A DNA stretch of 5,831 nucleotides from assembly GCA_964590995.1 (NCBI GenBank), contig CAZPYY010000058.1, forward strand, positions 1-5,831, written 5' to 3'. A model generated the notes under the pieces. The model saw only the letters and a list, made by a program, of their open reading frames with translations, had not been told where the DNA came from and ran no database searches. The position numbers and the translations under genes were made by a program. This DNA is from Susulua sp964590995 (GTDB taxonomy: Bacteria; Omnitrophota; Gorgyraeia; Duberdicusellales; 4484-171). Shown here piece by piece: positions 4,415 to 5,831 of this stretch; position 1 is the first letter of the stretch, and each line of letters begins with the position of its first letter.

Positions 4415-4884
4415 AGGATAATAAGAACAAAAACAATAATACAGAGAGAAAGGAAGAAGCTTTCATTGAAAAAGTTCTCTTTATCAACCGGACCACTAAA
4501 GTTACTAAAGGTGGTAAGAATTTATGTTTTGCCGCTTTAGTAGTCGTAGGTGACGGGGTATCTTCAGCTGGTTTTGCTCTAGGTAAGGCTAATGAGGTTG
4601 CTGATGCCATAAAAAAGGGGATAAGCAGAGCCAAAAAACAAATAGCCCCGATAAAGAAGAAAGGAACGACCATACCACATCAGGTTATTGGAAAGTTTGG
4701 CGCTGCTGGTATCTTACTTAAGCCGGCAGCAGAAGGAACTGGCGTTATTGCCTGCTCTCCGGTAAGAGCAGTCTGTGAGTGTGCCGGAATAAAGGATATC
4801 TTAACTAAAAACTTAAAGAATACAACTAACCCGGTGAATGTAGTTAAAGCTACTTTTGAGGGTTTAAAGAGCTTGAAGGGTTAA
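4411..4884 (+). CDS. rpsE: 30S ribosomal protein S5 (uS5)
   Basis: S5 lies at the mRNA entry channel with S3 and S4 and affects decoding fidelity; its N-terminal loop borders the spectinomycin site. The 157 residues are slightly shorter than E. coli (167). A Lys/Asn-rich tail (KDNKNKNNN) precedes the RNA-binding domain: INRTTKVTKGGKNLCFAALV (25-44), VVGDG (45-49) and GKANEVADAIKKG (58-70). The C-terminal domain has IPHQVIGKFGAAGILLKPA (88-106), EGTGVIACSPVRAV (108-121) and NPVNVVKAT (140-148). Some loops depart from consensus: GDGVSSAGFALGKA instead of GDGNGxVGxGxGKA, and IACS in place of IAGG. The start is TTG, sharing TTGA with the rplR stop and supported by AAGGAGG. rplO follows after 1 nt; the rpmD gene usually found here is absent. 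Confidence 0.97.
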   Translation: MKDNKNKNNNTERKEEAFIEKVLFINRTTKVTKGGKNLCFAALVVVGDGVSSAGFALGKANEVADAIKKGISRAKKQIAPIKKKGTTIPHQVIGKFGAAGILLKPAAEGTGVIACSPVRAVCECAGIKDILTKNLKNTTNPVNVVKATFEGLKSLKG

Positions 4885-4885
4885 A

Positions 4886-5344
4886 ATGGATTTATCTAAT
4901 ATTACAAAGATAGGCAAAAAAGCAAAGAAACCTAAGCGGTTAGGCCGAGGAGCTGGTAGCGGATCGGGTAAGACTGCCGGTCGAGGCCATAAAGGCGCTG
5001 GCCAGCGTTCAGGCAAGAAGCTGCCTTATGCTGGTTTTAGAGGCGGTAATCTCCCCCTAGTTAGGACTCTTCCAAAAAGAGGTTTTAGGCCTCCTCGAAG
5101 AGCAAAATACCAGATAGTTAGTTTAGGGGATATTCAGAAAAAGTCAAAGGAGAGTGAAGAAATTAATCCTAAAAGCTTGAAGAAGCTTAAGCTAATACGG
5201 GATGAGGAGAAACCAGTTAAAGTTTTAGCAACCATAGATGGTAAGCTTTCAAAAAAATTAGTAGTTAAAGTAGATAAGTTTTCTACTAAGGCCAAAGAAC
5301 TTATTGAGGCTACCGGAGGAAGTATAGAGTGTTTAACTCGATAG
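4886..5344 (+). CDS. rplO: 50S ribosomal protein L15 (uL15)
   Basis: L15 joins late in large-subunit assembly and threads an extended basic arm into 23S rRNA. The 152 residues are typical (E. coli 144). The glycine-rich arm (GRGAGSGSGKTAGRGHKGAG, 20-39) continues into GFRGGNLPLVRTLPKRGF (50-67), both hallmarks. A charged linker (83-110) leads to the globular C-terminal domain (VKVLATIDGKLSKKLVVKVD, 111-130; FSTKAKELIEATGGSIE, 132-148). The start is 1 nt after rpsE, with AAGG (4876-4879) 6 nt upstream. The 3' end contains the SD and GTG of secY and overlaps that gene by 16 nt. Confidence 0.98.
   Translation: MDLSNITKIGKKAKKPKRLGRGAGSGSGKTAGRGHKGAGQRSGKKLPYAGFRGGNLPLVRTLPKRGFRPPRRAKYQIVSLGDIQKKSKESEEINPKSLKKLKLIRDEEKPVKVLATIDGKLSKKLVVKVDKFSTKAKELIEATGGSIECLTR
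5315..5320 (+). promoter_or_regulatory. Shine-Dalgarno fixing the secY GTG start
   Basis: GGAGGA inside rplO lies 8 nt before GTG 5329. The secY frame is closed by TGA at 5305-5307 and no other start codon falls between that stop and 5329, so this SD and GTG define the N-terminus. Confidence 0.83.
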
Positions 5345-5831
5345 GTAATATATTCAAAGTAGAAGAGTTGAAGCGAAAGATTTTTATAACTTTGTCTTTA
5401 TTGGTTGTTTATCGTGCCGGCTGTTTTATTCCTACTGCCGGAGTAGATACTTTTGCTTTAACTCAGTTCTTTGATAAACTTGCCAAAACCCAAGGCCAGG
5501 GTCTTTTTGGTATGGTTAATCTTTTTACCGGAGGTGCCTTAACGCGTTTGAGCATCTTCTCTTTAGGTATTATGCCTTATATTTCAGCATCGATTATCAT
5601 GCAGCTTCTTACTGGTGTTGTACCAGCTTTAGAGAGAATTGCTAAAGAGGGTCGAGCCGGCTATGAGCGGATAAACCAATACACCAGATACTTTACCTTC
5701 CTCTTATGCGCGGTTCAAGGATTGTTCTTGTCTTTATGGCTAGAGAGCCCGGCAAATTTTGATGGGATTGTAATTGTTCCTACCCCGGGGTTAATGTTTA
5801 AATTGATTACTATACTTACCTTAACTTGCGG
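5329..5831 (+). CDS. secY: Preprotein translocase subunit SecY, 5' part
   Basis: SecY is the channel-forming inner-membrane subunit of the Sec translocon (with SecE and SecG) through which secreted and membrane proteins pass. The frame is open from GTG 5329 to the right edge: 167 codons of a protein usually around 430 residues. The cytoplasmic N-terminus (NIFKVEELKRKI, 7-18) is canonical. Membrane segment 1 covers about 18-36 (VVYRAGCFIPTAGVD, 26-40). The plug and segment 2 region shows NLFTGGALTRLSIFSLGIMP (64-83) and YISASIIMQLL (84-94). The cytoplasmic loop ERINQYTRYFTF (113-124) leads into segment 3, and segment 4 starts near 155. It overlaps rplO by 16 nt, placing the translocon gene under ribosomal-protein control as in other bacteria. 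The C-terminal two thirds lie outside the window. Confidence 0.97.
   Translation, partial: MFNSIGNIFKVEELKRKIFITLSLLVVYRAGCFIPTAGVDTFALTQFFDKLAKTQGQGLFGMVNLFTGGALTRLSIFSLGIMPYISASIIMQLLTGVVPALERIAKEGRAGYERINQYTRYFTFLLCAVQGLFLSLWLESPANFDGIVIVPTPGLMFKLITILTLTC

Noticed and set aside
5165..5200. Cluster of AAGCTT palindromes in rplO
   Set aside because: They come from repeated Lys-Ser-Leu-Lys-Lys-Leu codons and AAGCTT is frequent across the window; no structural or regulatory pattern is evident.

Overview
This window is one uninterrupted bacterial ribosomal-protein operon: the end of the S10 cluster joined directly to the spc cluster and running into the translocase gene secY. All genes lie on the plus strand in the order rplV (3' end) - rpsC - rplP - rpmC - rpsQ - rplN - rplX - rplE - rpsN - rpsH - rplF - rplR - rpsE - rplO - secY (5' part). 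No tRNA, rRNA, mobile element, CRISPR array or stretch of more than 50 bases without a gene was seen. Minus-strand reading frames are shadows of the ribosomal genes.

Organism: a bacterium with an AT-rich genome that favours AGA/AGG arginine codons. TAA, TAG and TGA all act as stops, so the genetic code is standard bacterial and TGA is not recoded. Several Shine-Dalgarno (SD) sequences are strong. S14 is the short zinc-binding type and L24 carries a CxxC...CxxC zinc ribbon. rpmD (L30) is missing from its usual place between rpsE and rplO. The divergent loops of S5 and S8 and the missing rpmD suggest an uncultivated lineage such as Candidatus Omnitrophota or a relative, or possibly a candidate-phyla (Patescibacteria-like) bacterium. 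This placement is inference with low confidence.

Layout: 1-69 is the L22 C-terminus. 106-1646 holds S3, L16, L29 and S17, the end of the S10 cluster. 1643-3074 holds L14, L24, L5 and S14. A 48-base gap (3075-3122) carries the only clear hairpin. 3123-5344 holds S8, L6, L18, S5 and L15. From 5329 to the right edge is the first 167 codons of secY, starting at a GTG inside rplO.

How the genes work together: the products are subunits of both ribosomal halves plus the membrane channel that accepts nascent chains. Most junctions overlap or are only a few bases long (rpmC/rpsQ 14 nt, rpsQ/rplN 4 nt, rplX/rplE 19 nt, rplF/rplR 4 nt, rplR/rpsE 4 nt, rplO/secY 16 nt), which points to co-transcription and translational coupling. 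Non-ATG starts (GTG for rpsQ and secY, TTG for rpsE) each come with a strong SD.

No undescribed system was found. The points worth a second look are the absent rpmD, the overlapping secY start, the hairpin at the rpsN stop (which would read as an intrinsic terminator for antisense transcripts), and departures from consensus in S5.
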